Part shown: positions 1 to 6,546 of the stretch, piece after piece
Numbering within the stretch: position 1 is the first letter of the stretch
Layout: each line of letters starts with the position of its first letter
Assembly (NCBI GenBank): GCA_003660865.1
Contig: QMVA01000049.1
Location: forward strand, 1-8,702
DNA: 8,702 nucleotides
Source of the DNA: Candidatus Nanohalarchaeota archaeon
Lineage (GTDB): Archaea > EX4484-52 > B79-G9
Direction of reading: 5' to 3'
The notes under the pieces: generated by a model
What the model saw: the letters and a program-made list of their open reading frames with translations, nothing else
Databases searched by the model: none
Told to the model about the DNA's origin: nothing
Program-made: the position numbers and the translations under genes

Positions 1-14
1 ATGCTTAATTGCAC

Positions 15-1147
15 TCATGGCTGGCAAAAATCATCTAAGTCAAATACCATATAGCCCTCTTTTTGGAGGTTACCTTTGTTTTCAACCTGTTTTGCAATCA
101 GGCCGTAATGTTCTTTTCTTTTGTCTTTATGCCAATCGACATATTTTGATTTTTGCTTTAGCTTTTCTAAAATGCGTCTTGCAGTTTCTTCTTTCAGTTG
201 TTTCCATTTGCATTCAAAAAAGAATATTTCTTTTTGCTCTTCGTTTAGTGCTATCAGATCAATTTCTATATCTTTGTGCCACCATCTGCCGAGTTTTGTG
301 AAATGGAATGGCATGGTTTTCCATAGAAATTCTGCTGCTGTTTTTTCAAAGATGAATCCCTGATATGCGCCATAATTTTGTTTCATGGTTTCAAAAGCAC
401 CGCCTGCACCTCTTTCTATCTGTGATTTGCCGGGATAAATGAACCTGAACCAAAACCGGAAGTAATTGTCCTGGAAATCATATCTTGAGTTTTTTCTTTT
501 CTCTTTTTTGTCAGTTAACGGATGCTCTTTTTTTATTATTCTGATTTCTTCAAGATTTTGCAGGTATTTTGAGATTATGCTTTTGTCTATGCCTGTATGA
601 TTTGAAATTTCGCTTTGTTTTGTGTATCCAAAGGAGAGTGCTTTCAGTATTGCAAAATAATTGGCAGGTTCCCTGAATTCCTGCTTCAGCAGGATTTCTG
701 CTTCACTGTAGAGGATTGCGTCTCTCCTGAATAGTGTGTTTTTGATGTTTCAAACACCGGCAGCTTGCTATTGAACAGGTTCAGGTACAGGGGGTATTCC
801 ATCAGTGCATGCATAGGCTTTTATGCATTCTTCCATGCTATACAAAGGTAGGAAGTCTTTTATGTGAAATATGTTTATGGGCTTTATTTCGAGTTGGGCG
901 GTTCTTCTGCCAAATAGTGGGGATTTTCTTGCCAGGAGTTTTTCCATCATGCTGACAGAAGAGCCAATGAGTATGAGTATGATGTTTTCGGATTTTGAGA
1001 GATGCATGTCCCATATTTTCTGGAATTCAGAAGGTATGGATGCGTCTTGCTCGACAAGATATGGAAATTCGTCAATGATTATGATTGTTCTTTTTTTGAT
1101 TCGCGATGTGAAGCTTTTCTAATTGTTGGGTCAGATGGGAGAGGCAA
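15..1147 (-). pseudogene. Decayed archaeal ATPase (AAA-type plus DUF234 nuclease-like domain), N-terminus missing
   Basis: Pieces of one protein can be read in order. A Walker B segment (IIIIDEFPYLVEQD, about 1043-1085) is followed by a sensor-like GSS segment, the family signature SPLFGRRTAQLEIKP, a winged helix (about 540-660) and a C-terminal DUF234-like region. The last contains GRWWHKD, EIDLIALN and FFECKWK, resembling a PD-(D/E)XK fold. The Walker A end, roughly the first 80-100 residues of a protein usually near 450, is absent, and the remnant starts right after the stop of the membrane gene. Frame breaks are inferred at an A7 tract (1091-1097), a C5 tract (790-794) and an A3 tract (748-750). 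The last two compensate each other but leave TAG (768-770) and TGA (750-752) in frame. The segment 18-749 is open, but its first ATG is at 386, inside a conserved region. Intact members are often linked to mobile or defence loci. This copy is almost certainly non-functional. Confidence 0.88.
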
Positions 1148-1480
1148 TTAGAAAACAAATAGAATAATCCCGACAATCATGATTATGAGCCCAAGAAGAA
1201 TGCCCAAAAGACCGAAGCTTTCGCCCTGTATCTCGCTGGCTCCCGGGAATTTGAAGGCAAGCCAGAATCCAGCAACAGCCATTGAAAGACCCAGAACTTT
1301 CATTTTTATAAGTTCAACTGGCATGGTAGCAAATATGACGAATATGCCAAGAGCAACAAGAGCAAGACCTACAAAAAGCACAAGATACATCTTGTTTTCT
1401 TCAAGTTCCCTGTCAATGAAATATAGCAGATAAATGCCCAGAGCAACAAGTATCGCAGCTGCAATCGTTAGCGCTAACAT
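1148..1480 (-). CDS. Small four-helix membrane protein of unknown function
   Basis: I do not recognise the family. The 110-residue product is almost entirely hydrophobic, with four likely transmembrane helices at about 2-22, 31-52, 58-79 and 88-110. Between helices 1 and 2 is a short acidic/basic loop (DRELEENK). A soluble stretch with ASEIQGES precedes helix 4. There is no cleavable signal peptide or catalytic motif, so it probably sits in the cytoplasmic membrane as a small integral protein. The ATG at 1478-1480 is preferred because a TATA box lies about 28 nt upstream and no Shine-Dalgarno is visible, as expected for a leaderless message. Its stop codon abuts the ATPase remnant. It is separated from the upstream sulfurtransferase gene by 64 bp containing the promoter, so it is probably transcribed on its own. 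Confidence 0.72.
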   Translation of the reverse strand: MLALTIAAAILVALGIYLLYFIDRELEENKMYLVLFVGLALVALGIFVIFATMPVELIKMKVLGLSMAVAGFWLAFKFPGASEIQGESFGLLGILLGLIIMIVGIILFVF

Positions 1481-1501
1481 AAATTGTTATTTGCATTAGC
1501 A

Positions 1502-1513
1502 CATATATATATC
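1502..1513 (-). promoter_or_regulatory. TATA box for the small membrane protein gene
   Basis: On the minus strand an alternating AT tract (GATATATATATG) is centred about 28 nt upstream of the ATG at 1480. This is the spacing expected between an archaeal TATA box and the transcription start, which predicts a leaderless or near-leaderless transcript. It fits with the lack of a ribosome binding site before this ATG. Confidence 0.5.
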
Positions 1514-1544
1514 TTTGAAGCAGACTATACTCTCAGGATAGCTG

Positions 1545-2534
1545 TCATATTCTCAGTTTCTCAATCTCTTTTTGTTTTGCAGGTTCCACGTAAATGGGTT
1601 TTACTGCCCTCTTTTTTCCATAGCGGACAATCCCTTTGCCCGACGAGGCGTCTGAATAGCGCAAAGTCAATCTCGCAGCCATTTTAATCGCGTCTTTTGT
1701 CTTTTTTCCTGTAAGAACTGTAACCGGACTGCCAATTTCCGGTACCTCAAAAATATAGTCTGTCTTGTTTTTCAGTTTGAGCAGTACTTTATTATCTTGC
1801 TCATTTGCTCCCACAATTATCTTGTTTTTCCCGAACCTGAAATGCCTGGCGACTTTCAGCATCTTCAGATCCCCTGCAGACACCCTTTTTTTATGCCGGA
1901 GCAAGTCTCTGACCTTACGGGCAAACTCAGCGCAGGTCAAAAGGCACCCGCCTCCTGGTGGCTGGTAATCACCAATACCTAATTTTTCTGCAAGCTGCAT
2001 CTGCATCTTTCGGGAGCGCCCGCATATCCCATAAAGCCTTTCGCGCGCAATCCAGCCTTTCTTTTCTGCCTCTGTCTTCAAAAGATTCTTCCCTGAGAGA
2101 GGTCTCACAATCCTGCTGCAAAGATGTGCTTTTTGCTCAATCATCTTCATAGCTGCTATGCGCTGGCTCATCGGTCTTTGACCGACAACCTCGCCTGTAA
2201 TAATGAACTTAGCGCCTATCTGTTTTGCATACTTCCATGCTTTTTTCAGCATATATATCCTACAGTCTATGCACGGGTTCATAGCAGAACCATGCCCATG
2301 TGCGGGATTGCGCACAATGCGCAAATACTTTGGACCGGCATCAATAGTCTTCAATGGAATGCCTAGTTTTTCTGCTGCAACAGCAGCTTTATTCTCCCCA
2401 TCAGCGCAGCGCTCATAAAATGGTGTGTCAATCTTTAGTCCAAATACGGAAATGCCTTCGCTCAGCATAAGCTTAGCTGCAATTACTGAATCCAGCCCTC
2501 CTGAAAACAGACATACTGCTTTTATTTTTGTCAT
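1545..2534 (-). CDS. MnmA/ThiI-like PP-loop tRNA sulfurtransferase with C-terminal NFACT-R_2-like domain
   Basis: The 329-residue protein has a PP-loop SGGLDS at 11-16, which would adenylate the target nucleotide. A Cys pair follows in NPCIDC (C88, C91), a segment resembling the NPCxxCN motif of MnmA, and then GEVVGQRPMSQ (115-124). A second conserved-looking segment, QPPGGGCLLT (191-200), carries C197. The last 110 residues (HFRFGKNKIIVGANEQDN onward) resemble the NFACT-R_2 RNA-binding domain found in this family. Members are usually annotated as tRNA thiouridylases; the exact base modified is not established, so I give no symbol. The start at 2534 is chosen because GGA lies about 9 nt upstream (AAGGAAGATGATTAAG). 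The in-frame ATG at 2543 is too close to that site, and the one at 2582 lies in the leader. Its neighbour ttuA and the nearby iscS suggest a shared sulfur supply, but a 111-bp gap with its own TATA box implies separate transcription. Confidence 0.87.
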   Translation of the reverse strand: MTKIKAVCLFSGGLDSVIAAKLMLSEGISVFGLKIDTPFYERCADGENKAAVAAEKLGIPLKTIDAGPKYLRIVRNPAHGHGSAMNPCIDCRIYMLKKAWKYAKQIGAKFIITGEVVGQRPMSQRIAAMKMIEQKAHLCSRIVRPLSGKNLLKTEAEKKGWIARERLYGICGRSRKMQMQLAEKLGIGDYQPPGGGCLLTCAEFARKVRDLLRHKKRVSAGDLKMLKVARHFRFGKNKIIVGANEQDNKVLLKLKNKTDYIFEVPEIGSPVTVLTGKKTKDAIKMAARLTLRYSDASSGKGIVRYGKKRAVKPIYVEPAKQKEIEKLRI

Positions 2535-2582
2535 CTTAATCATCTTCCTTTGATTGCCTGAATCGTAACATCGGGACTTCAC

Positions 2583-2605
2583 GCGAATTCGCCAGTCAGT
2601 GACTG
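2583..2605. promoter_or_regulatory. Two abutting palindromes at the predicted start site of the sulfurtransferase transcript
   Basis: GCGAATTCGC (2583-2592) is a perfect 10-bp palindrome. It is directly followed by CAGTCAGTGACTG (2593-2605), a 6-bp inverted repeat around a single central base. They lie where transcription should begin, about 26 nt downstream of the TATA box at 2617-2626, and 50-70 nt upstream of the chosen start codon. They could be a repressor operator or form hairpins in the 5' leader. The symmetry is seen directly; the function is inferred. Confidence 0.45.
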
Positions 2606-2614
2606 ACTTTTTGA

Positions 2615-2627
2615 GATTATTTAATAC
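2615..2627 (-). promoter_or_regulatory. TATA box for the MnmA/ThiI-like gene
   Basis: The minus strand reads TATTAAATAATC here, an archaeal TATA-like element. The predicted transcription start is near 2594-2596, giving a leader of about 60 nt that ends in a GGAAG ribosome binding site. It lies 20-30 bp beyond the ttuA stop codon, in the only sizeable gap of the minus-strand sulfur genes. Confidence 0.5.
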
Positions 2628-2645
2628 ATTAATTATGCCCGCATA

Positions 2646-3527
2646 TCAGTGCAAATCATCCGAATAATCATCTGAAACCATCCGAAGGAATTCACACGCT
2701 TTGCAGACATCACCTCTTGCAGGCTCACCGCAGACACTACAGCGCTTGATCTTACCTTTTTCTTTACTTTTCTGCGCCTTGACAAGTGCAGGCTTCATCT
2801 TAAGATATTTTCGAACAATGTTTATCTTGACATCAGGGTAATCTTTTTCGAAGTTGTCAAGGCAGTTTTTGATGTCTCTCCTGAAAACTGCACTTGAAAG
2901 AGGACACTTTGAATACAGGATGTTAAATCCCATTATCTCTGTATACTTTCGAAGCTCTGTATCTGTGCAAAAATAAAGCGGCTTCACTCTCTGCACAAAC
3001 ATATCCTGTGCCCCTACGCCGCTTTTCGGACCCAGCCCTGCGCTCAACAGGGGATTTCCTTTGAGAATGTTCATGAAAACCGTCTGCGCCTCGTCGTCCA
3101 GGTTATGCCCGGTGACAAGCTTATCTGCACCAAGCTCTCTTGCCGTTTTATTGATTAGCCATCTCTTTATCACACCGCACACAGTACAATTCTCAACTGC
3201 TCTCTTTACTTTCACGCAAGACATCAAATGCTCAATAGAATAGCCAAGCTCATCTTTGGCGCAAATCCTGTGCAGTTTGATATCGTGCTCATCGCAAAAC
3301 GCATAACTATTATCCAGGTTCTTTTTAGACCAGTTCCCTATCTCAAGGTCTAGTATCAGTGCAGAAACATCATATCCAAATTTCTTCAAAAGATAGAGGA
3401 CGGCAATAGAATCCTTGCCACCGGAACAGGCAACAATTATTTTGTCGCTTTTTGCAAGCAGGCGATAGTCACGAATTGTATTGCGGATATTCTTTTCAAA
3501 ATCCTCAATAAACTTCTTGTCTGTCAC
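2646..3527 (-). CDS. ttuA: TtuA/Ncs6-family tRNA 2-thiolation enzyme lacking the N-terminal zinc finger
   Basis: This is a PP-loop ATPase that would activate tRNA uridine and replace its 2-oxygen with sulfur (U34 or U54, depending on the subfamily). Visible motifs are SGGKDS (35-40), C114-x2-C117 and C208, which match the three cysteines holding the [4Fe-4S] cluster in TtuA, and GHNLDDEAQT (140-149). A C-terminal zinc ribbon has C263-x2-C266 and C275-x2-C278. Relatives normally begin with a second zinc finger of about 25 residues (CxxC, then C near an EH). This protein starts just after it, at FIEDFEKNIRNTIRDY. No longer start exists, because the codon before the GTG start is the in-frame TAA of nadA. 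The two genes therefore abut with no spacer and share a frame. A weak GGGA at the end of nadA may serve as ribosome binding site. Its position with iscS, iscU and nadA fits its need for sulfur and a cluster. Which uridine it modifies cannot be told from sequence. Confidence 0.92.
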   Translation of the reverse strand: MTDKKFIEDFEKNIRNTIRDYRLLAKSDKIIVACSGGKDSIAVLYLLKKFGYDVSALILDLEIGNWSKKNLDNSYAFCDEHDIKLHRICAKDELGYSIEHLMSCVKVKRAVENCTVCGVIKRWLINKTARELGADKLVTGHNLDDEAQTVFMNILKGNPLLSAGLGPKSGVGAQDMFVQRVKPLYFCTDTELRKYTEIMGFNILYSKCPLSSAVFRRDIKNCLDNFEKDYPDVKINIVRKYLKMKPALVKAQKSKEKGKIKRCSVCGEPARGDVCKACEFLRMVSDDYSDDLH

Positions 3528-4433
3528 TTATCCCAACTCAAGCATCCTGTCAAGAGTTTTCTTTGCTCTCTTTCTGACCGACTCATCAAGAGTTATCTCA
3601 AACTGATTCATCTTAAGTGCCATGTATACGTCATACAAACGTATCTCTTTCATCTGCGTACAGATGCCGCCGACTGGATAAAACTTTTTGCCGGGAAACT
3701 CGCGCTTAAGCCTCGCACACATACCTTCCTCTGTTGCAACTATAAACTCACTGGCGCCGCTCGTTTTAGCATAATCGATCATCTGACCTGTAGAACATAC
3801 GGCATCTGCCCTCGCAATAACATCTGCTCTGCACTCCGGGTGAACCATGACATGCGCATCAGGGTGAGACCCCTTTGCTTTTTTAATATCTTCAACAGTA
3901 ATAACATCATGCACATAACAATACCCGTTCCATAATCTTACATTCTTTCCACTCACGGTTTTTGCATAATGCCCAAGATTCCTGTCTGGAACAAACAAGA
4001 CCTCTTTTTCTTTTACAGAATTCACAACATCCACAGCATTTGCTGATGTGCAGCAAATATCTGATTCTGCTTTGACAGAAGTACTGGTATTGATATAACA
4101 GACCACAGAGGCATCCGGGTATTTCCTTTTCTTCTCGCGCAAGTCACTGACTTCTGCCATTGCAGCCATCGGGCATGTGGCCTCTTTTCGCGGATGCAGT
4201 ACAATCTTACCGGGGCTAAGTATTTTTGCGCATTCAGCCATGAAATCAACACCGCAAAAGACGATGATATCAGCATCTGTATTTGCGCTCTTCCTGCTCA
4301 AATCAAGTGAATCGCCGATGTAGTCTGCAATCTCATAGATGTCTGAGGTTATGTAATTATGGACAAGAATTACTGCATTCTTCTCTTTTTTCAGTTTCAT
4401 GATTTTTTCAATGAGGTCTTTGTTGGATGTCAT
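3528..4433 (-). CDS. nadA: Quinolinate synthase NadA
   Basis: NadA condenses iminoaspartate with dihydroxyacetone phosphate to quinolinate, the precursor of NAD, in the cytoplasm using a [4Fe-4S] cluster. The 301-residue length is typical. The three cluster cysteines are seen at C87 (KEATCPMA), C172 (WNGYCYVHD) and C258 (GGICTQM), with the 85- and 86-residue spacings of the short NadA class. Other family segments are VHNY (24-27), GDSLDLS, FMAECAKILSPGK, NTSTSVKA, the HPEC box (198-201), STGQM and IVATEEGM. The start at 4433 gives a normal N-terminus and leaves 11 bp after iscU. The longer ATG at 4490 would overlap iscU by 46 bp and add 19 unrelated residues. The iminoaspartate source (NadB or aspartate dehydrogenase) and NadC are not in the window. 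Co-location with iscS and iscU is consistent with cluster supply. Confidence 0.97.
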   Translation of the reverse strand: MTSNKDLIEKIMKLKKEKNAVILVHNYITSDIYEIADYIGDSLDLSRKSANTDADIIVFCGVDFMAECAKILSPGKIVLHPRKEATCPMAAMAEVSDLREKKRKYPDASVVCYINTSTSVKAESDICCTSANAVDVVNSVKEKEVLFVPDRNLGHYAKTVSGKNVRLWNGYCYVHDVITVEDIKKAKGSHPDAHVMVHPECRADVIARADAVCSTGQMIDYAKTSGASEFIVATEEGMCARLKREFPGKKFYPVGGICTQMKEIRLYDVYMALKMNQFEITLDESVRKRAKKTLDRMLELG

Positions 4434-4444
4434 TTTGATCAGGC

Positions 4445-4942
4445 TCAATCTTTTTTTAAAGAATTCTCCTGCGCTTTGGGATTCAGGCACATCTTCTCAG
4501 TCTTTTCAAGGTCTATTTTAATGCGCTCATGCTTCCTCAAAACATCATCGGGGACAGGCAGGCTGTTTTTAGATAGGTAATCATATATTGCCTCAACCAG
4601 CGCATCTGTCGCAAGAAGTGAGCAATGCAGCTTAACGGCAGGCAGGCCACCCAGTGAATCTGCAATATTTTGTTTTGTCATCTTAAGCGCATCTGAAATT
4701 GTCTTGCCTTTCGCAAGCTCTGTAGCCATTGAAGATGAGGCAATGGCTGCTGCGCATCCCATTGTCTTAAACCTGATGTCATCAATAATGTCTTCATCAT
4801 TTTCATTTTTCCTGACTTTGATATATATCCACATGATATCCCCGCAGACATAATTACCTACTTTCCCGACACCGTCTGCATTTTCAATTATCCCAATGTT
4901 GCGGGGATTTGCAAAATGATCCATGACCTCTTTACTGTACAT
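4445..4942 (-). CDS. iscU: Fe-S cluster scaffold protein IscU (NifU N-terminal type)
   Basis: IscU receives sulfur from IscS and iron to build clusters that are then passed to apo-enzymes. The three scaffold cysteines are present: C33 in NYVCGD (followed by D35, the conserved aspartate), C63 in MGCAAAIASSS, and C107 in PAVKLHCS, next to K104. The N-terminus YSKEVMDHFANPRNIG is typical of the family. At 165 residues it is about 35-40 longer than a minimal IscU. The extra C-terminal tail is charged, helical-looking and contains one further cysteine (C152); its role is unknown. The ATG lies inside the end of iscS (11-bp overlap), and GGTGGT about 5 nt upstream can serve as ribosome binding site, so the two genes are probably translationally coupled. 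No C-terminal NifU domain is present. Confidence 0.96.
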   Translation of the reverse strand: MYSKEVMDHFANPRNIGIIENADGVGKVGNYVCGDIMWIYIKVRKNENDEDIIDDIRFKTMGCAAAIASSSMATELAKGKTISDALKMTKQNIADSLGGLPAVKLHCSLLATDALVEAIYDYLSKNSLPVPDDVLRKHERIKIDLEKTEKMCLNPKAQENSLKKD

Positions 4943-6092
4943 TTATACCACCAACAGGACTCATCTTTCGCAGAAGCCCAACCTCTTTTTTTAGAATGTC
5001 TATTGTATATTCAATGTCCTCTGCTGTGTTCTCTTTGCCTACACTGAACCTTAAGCTGCTGTGCGCATCTTCTGCGCCAAGCCCCATTGCCATAAGCACA
5101 TGAGACGGCTCAAGGGTATGAGATGAGCATGCACTTGCTGTGGAGCACGCAATCCCATGCAGGTCAAGCCTCAAAAGCAAAGCTTCTCCCTCAATACCTT
5201 TGAATGAAAAATTAGCATTATTGCAGAGCCTCTGTGCAGGATGACCGTTCAAGGTACAGTCCAGCACTTCTGAAAGCACGCGCGTTATCAAAATGTCGCG
5301 CAATTTTGTCATGTATGTTATATCATCTGTACAGGCAATCTCAACTGACTTTGCAAAGCCGACAATGCCTGGAATGTTCTCTGTGCCTGAGCGCAGATTT
5401 CTCTCATGACCGCCCCCGTGCTGCCATGCATCAATTGTTGTGCCTTTCTTAATGTATAATGCGCCGACGCCTTTTGGGCCGTAGATTTTATGCGCATTGA
5501 TAGTGACCATGTCAAGATAGTCTTTTTCAACATCTATAGGTACTTTAGTAAATGACTGGCATGCATCTGTATGAAAATATACGCCTTTTTCTGTGCATAT
5601 TTTGCCAATATCTCTTATGGGTGCAACGGTCCCGACCTCATTATTCCCATGTATGACAGATACAGCTATGGTGTCTTTTGTGATTGCCTGGCTGACATCA
5701 TCCGGCCTGACTATTCCATTTTTATCAACACCAAGATATGTGACTTTAAATCCCTGGGTCTCAAGCCACCTGCATGAATTCAGCACACAGCCATGCTCTA
5801 CCCTTGTCGTGATGATATGCCTGCCCTTATCCCTGTTGGCAAAGGCAATACCTTTCAGTGCAAAATTATTAGATTCTGTGCCGCCGGATGTAAAAATTAT
5901 CTCATCGGGCGAAGCATTAATCTTGTCAGCAATGACTTGCCTTGATGTCTCGAGCGCCTCTTTTGCCTCATGGCCGATGCGGTGAATAGAGGATGCATTC
6001 CCGTACCTTTCACATAGGTAAGGGTTCATGGCTTTCATCACCCGCTCATCAACTGGCGTGGTGGCAGCATGATCCATATATATTCTCTTCAT
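4932..6092 (-). CDS. iscS: Cysteine desulfurase IscS/NifS
   Basis: This PLP enzyme converts cysteine to alanine and holds the sulfur as persulfide for Fe-S assembly and tRNA thiolation. The 386-residue protein begins MDHAATTPVD and has SGGTESNN (69-76), H100 in RVEH, NNEVGT (150-155) and HTDACQS (174-180). The PLP lysine is K202 in NAHKIYGPKG. The RSGTENIPG segment (234-242) and the persulfide cysteine C322 in SACSS complete the set. All catalytic residues are intact. The start at 6092 is set by a perfect GGAGGTGA four bases upstream; the in-frame ATG at 6119 has no such site. The start overlaps the stop of the broken regulator gene as ATGA, and the 3' end overlaps iscU. It probably supplies both the Fe-S scaffold and the neighbouring tRNA thiolases. 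Confidence 0.97.
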   Translation of the reverse strand: MKRIYMDHAATTPVDERVMKAMNPYLCERYGNASSIHRIGHEAKEALETSRQVIADKINASPDEIIFTSGGTESNNFALKGIAFANRDKGRHIITTRVEHGCVLNSCRWLETQGFKVTYLGVDKNGIVRPDDVSQAITKDTIAVSVIHGNNEVGTVAPIRDIGKICTEKGVYFHTDACQSFTKVPIDVEKDYLDMVTINAHKIYGPKGVGALYIKKGTTIDAWQHGGGHERNLRSGTENIPGIVGFAKSVEIACTDDITYMTKLRDILITRVLSEVLDCTLNGHPAQRLCNNANFSFKGIEGEALLLRLDLHGIACSTASACSSHTLEPSHVLMAMGLGAEDAHSSLRFSVGKENTAEDIEYTIDILKKEVGLLRKMSPVGGINVQ

Positions 6093-6459
6093 TTGCTCAC
6101 CTCCATACACACACGGCAACTGTCCGGCAGATCGCCATGGGTCTTATGCAATTCGCAAAGCGCACCATTATTTCTGATAAGCTTGCATATTGCGCATATC
6201 TTTTCAATGACCAGAGAGTCATCTCCTGCCTTGCAGATATCCCTGATAGAACTTTCAATCTCTGCATTGATCTTTTCATCAAATTCATCCCATGTCCTCT
6301 CTTGGACTTCATGTACTGGGAAACAGCAGATTCTGTCAGACCTGGTTTTTTTGCAGCATCTCTCTGCATCAGTTTACGGTCTTTTACAAGCGATCACGCA
6401 ATTTCCCGGCGGATATTCGGTAAAATATACCACACAATCAATTCACAGGGGAGTTTCAT
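6089..6459 (-). pseudogene. Broken HTH transcriptional regulator with Cys-rich C-terminus (COG2522-like), upstream of iscS
   Basis: The reconstructed product is about 122 residues. The N-terminus MKLPCELIVWYILPNIRREIA is followed by an in-frame TGA (6394-6396), then SLVKDRKL and an XRE-type helix-turn-helix (AAKKPGLTESAVSQYMK) ending in KRGH. At about 6289-6291 one base is missing, and the next frame continues DEFDEKINAEIESSIR and a cysteine pattern C-x12-C-x2-C-x9-C-x12-C-x2-C. It ends in a TGA that overlaps the iscS ATG. A proline also stands where the HTH turn normally has leucine. The TGA probably replaced an arginine or lysine codon. The cysteine spacing suggests metal or Fe-S binding, so the intact ancestor may have sensed Fe-S status and controlled this operon; that role is inferred. 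Two independent disruptions make a functional product unlikely. Confidence 0.88.
6097..6104 (-). promoter_or_regulatory. Strong ribosome binding site of iscS
   Basis: GGAGGTGA on the minus strand matches the complement of the archaeal 16S rRNA tail and sits four bases before the iscS ATG. It lies inside the last codons of the upstream regulator reading frame, so iscS can initiate independently even though the regulator is broken. Confidence 0.85.
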
Positions 6460-6481
6460 AGATTATCACACATATCCGGTA

Positions 6482-6490
6482 CAAATATAG
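6482..6490 (-). promoter_or_regulatory. Proximal TATA-like box for the regulator-isc operon
   Basis: The minus strand reads CTATATTTG about 28 nt upstream of the regulator's ATG at 6459. This is the same spacing as the leaderless promoter of the membrane protein gene. Use of this box would give a leaderless message. A second candidate box lies further upstream at 6546-6557. Confidence 0.42.
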
Positions 6491-6528
6491 ATGAACATTT
6501 ACAGGGCATAAACGCTTCTGCTGAGCCA

Positions 6529-6546
6529 ACTTAACAATCGTTAAGT
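6529..6546. promoter_or_regulatory. 18-bp dyad, candidate operator of the isc operon
   Basis: ACTTAACAATCGTTAAGT is a perfect 7-bp inverted repeat around a 4-bp centre. It touches the TATA-like tract at 6546-6557 and, for minus-strand transcription from that tract, occupies the space between TATA box and predicted start (about 6525). A repressor bound here would block initiation. The symmetry is direct; which protein binds is not known, but the adjacent HTH regulator family is the natural candidate. Confidence 0.5.

Noticed and set aside
15..386. A separate 123-residue gene starting at the ATG at 386
   Set aside because: The frame is open without a start back to 749 and the upstream part encodes the winged helix and linker of the same ATPase, so this ATG is internal to a broken gene.
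4434..4490. Upstream ATG at 4490 as the nadA start
   Set aside because: It adds 19 residues not seen in the family and overlaps iscU by 46 bp, while the ATG at 4433 gives a standard N-terminus.
6097..6369. 90-residue open frame starting MQRDAAKK as an intact short regulator
   Set aside because: Only its first 27 residues belong to the HTH family. The rest is out of frame with the conserved Cys-rich part, and its ATG lies inside the family domain.
6394..6396. TGA in the regulator read as a recoded sense codon (selenocysteine, tryptophan or other)
   Set aside because: TGA serves as the normal stop of iscU, ttuA and other genes here, the family has a basic residue rather than Cys or Trp at this site, and the same gene has a second lesion.
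5993..6490. 165-residue plus-strand open frame opposite the start of iscS and the regulator
   Set aside because: It is antisense to well-supported coding sequence, has no recognisable domain and no promoter or ribosome binding site.
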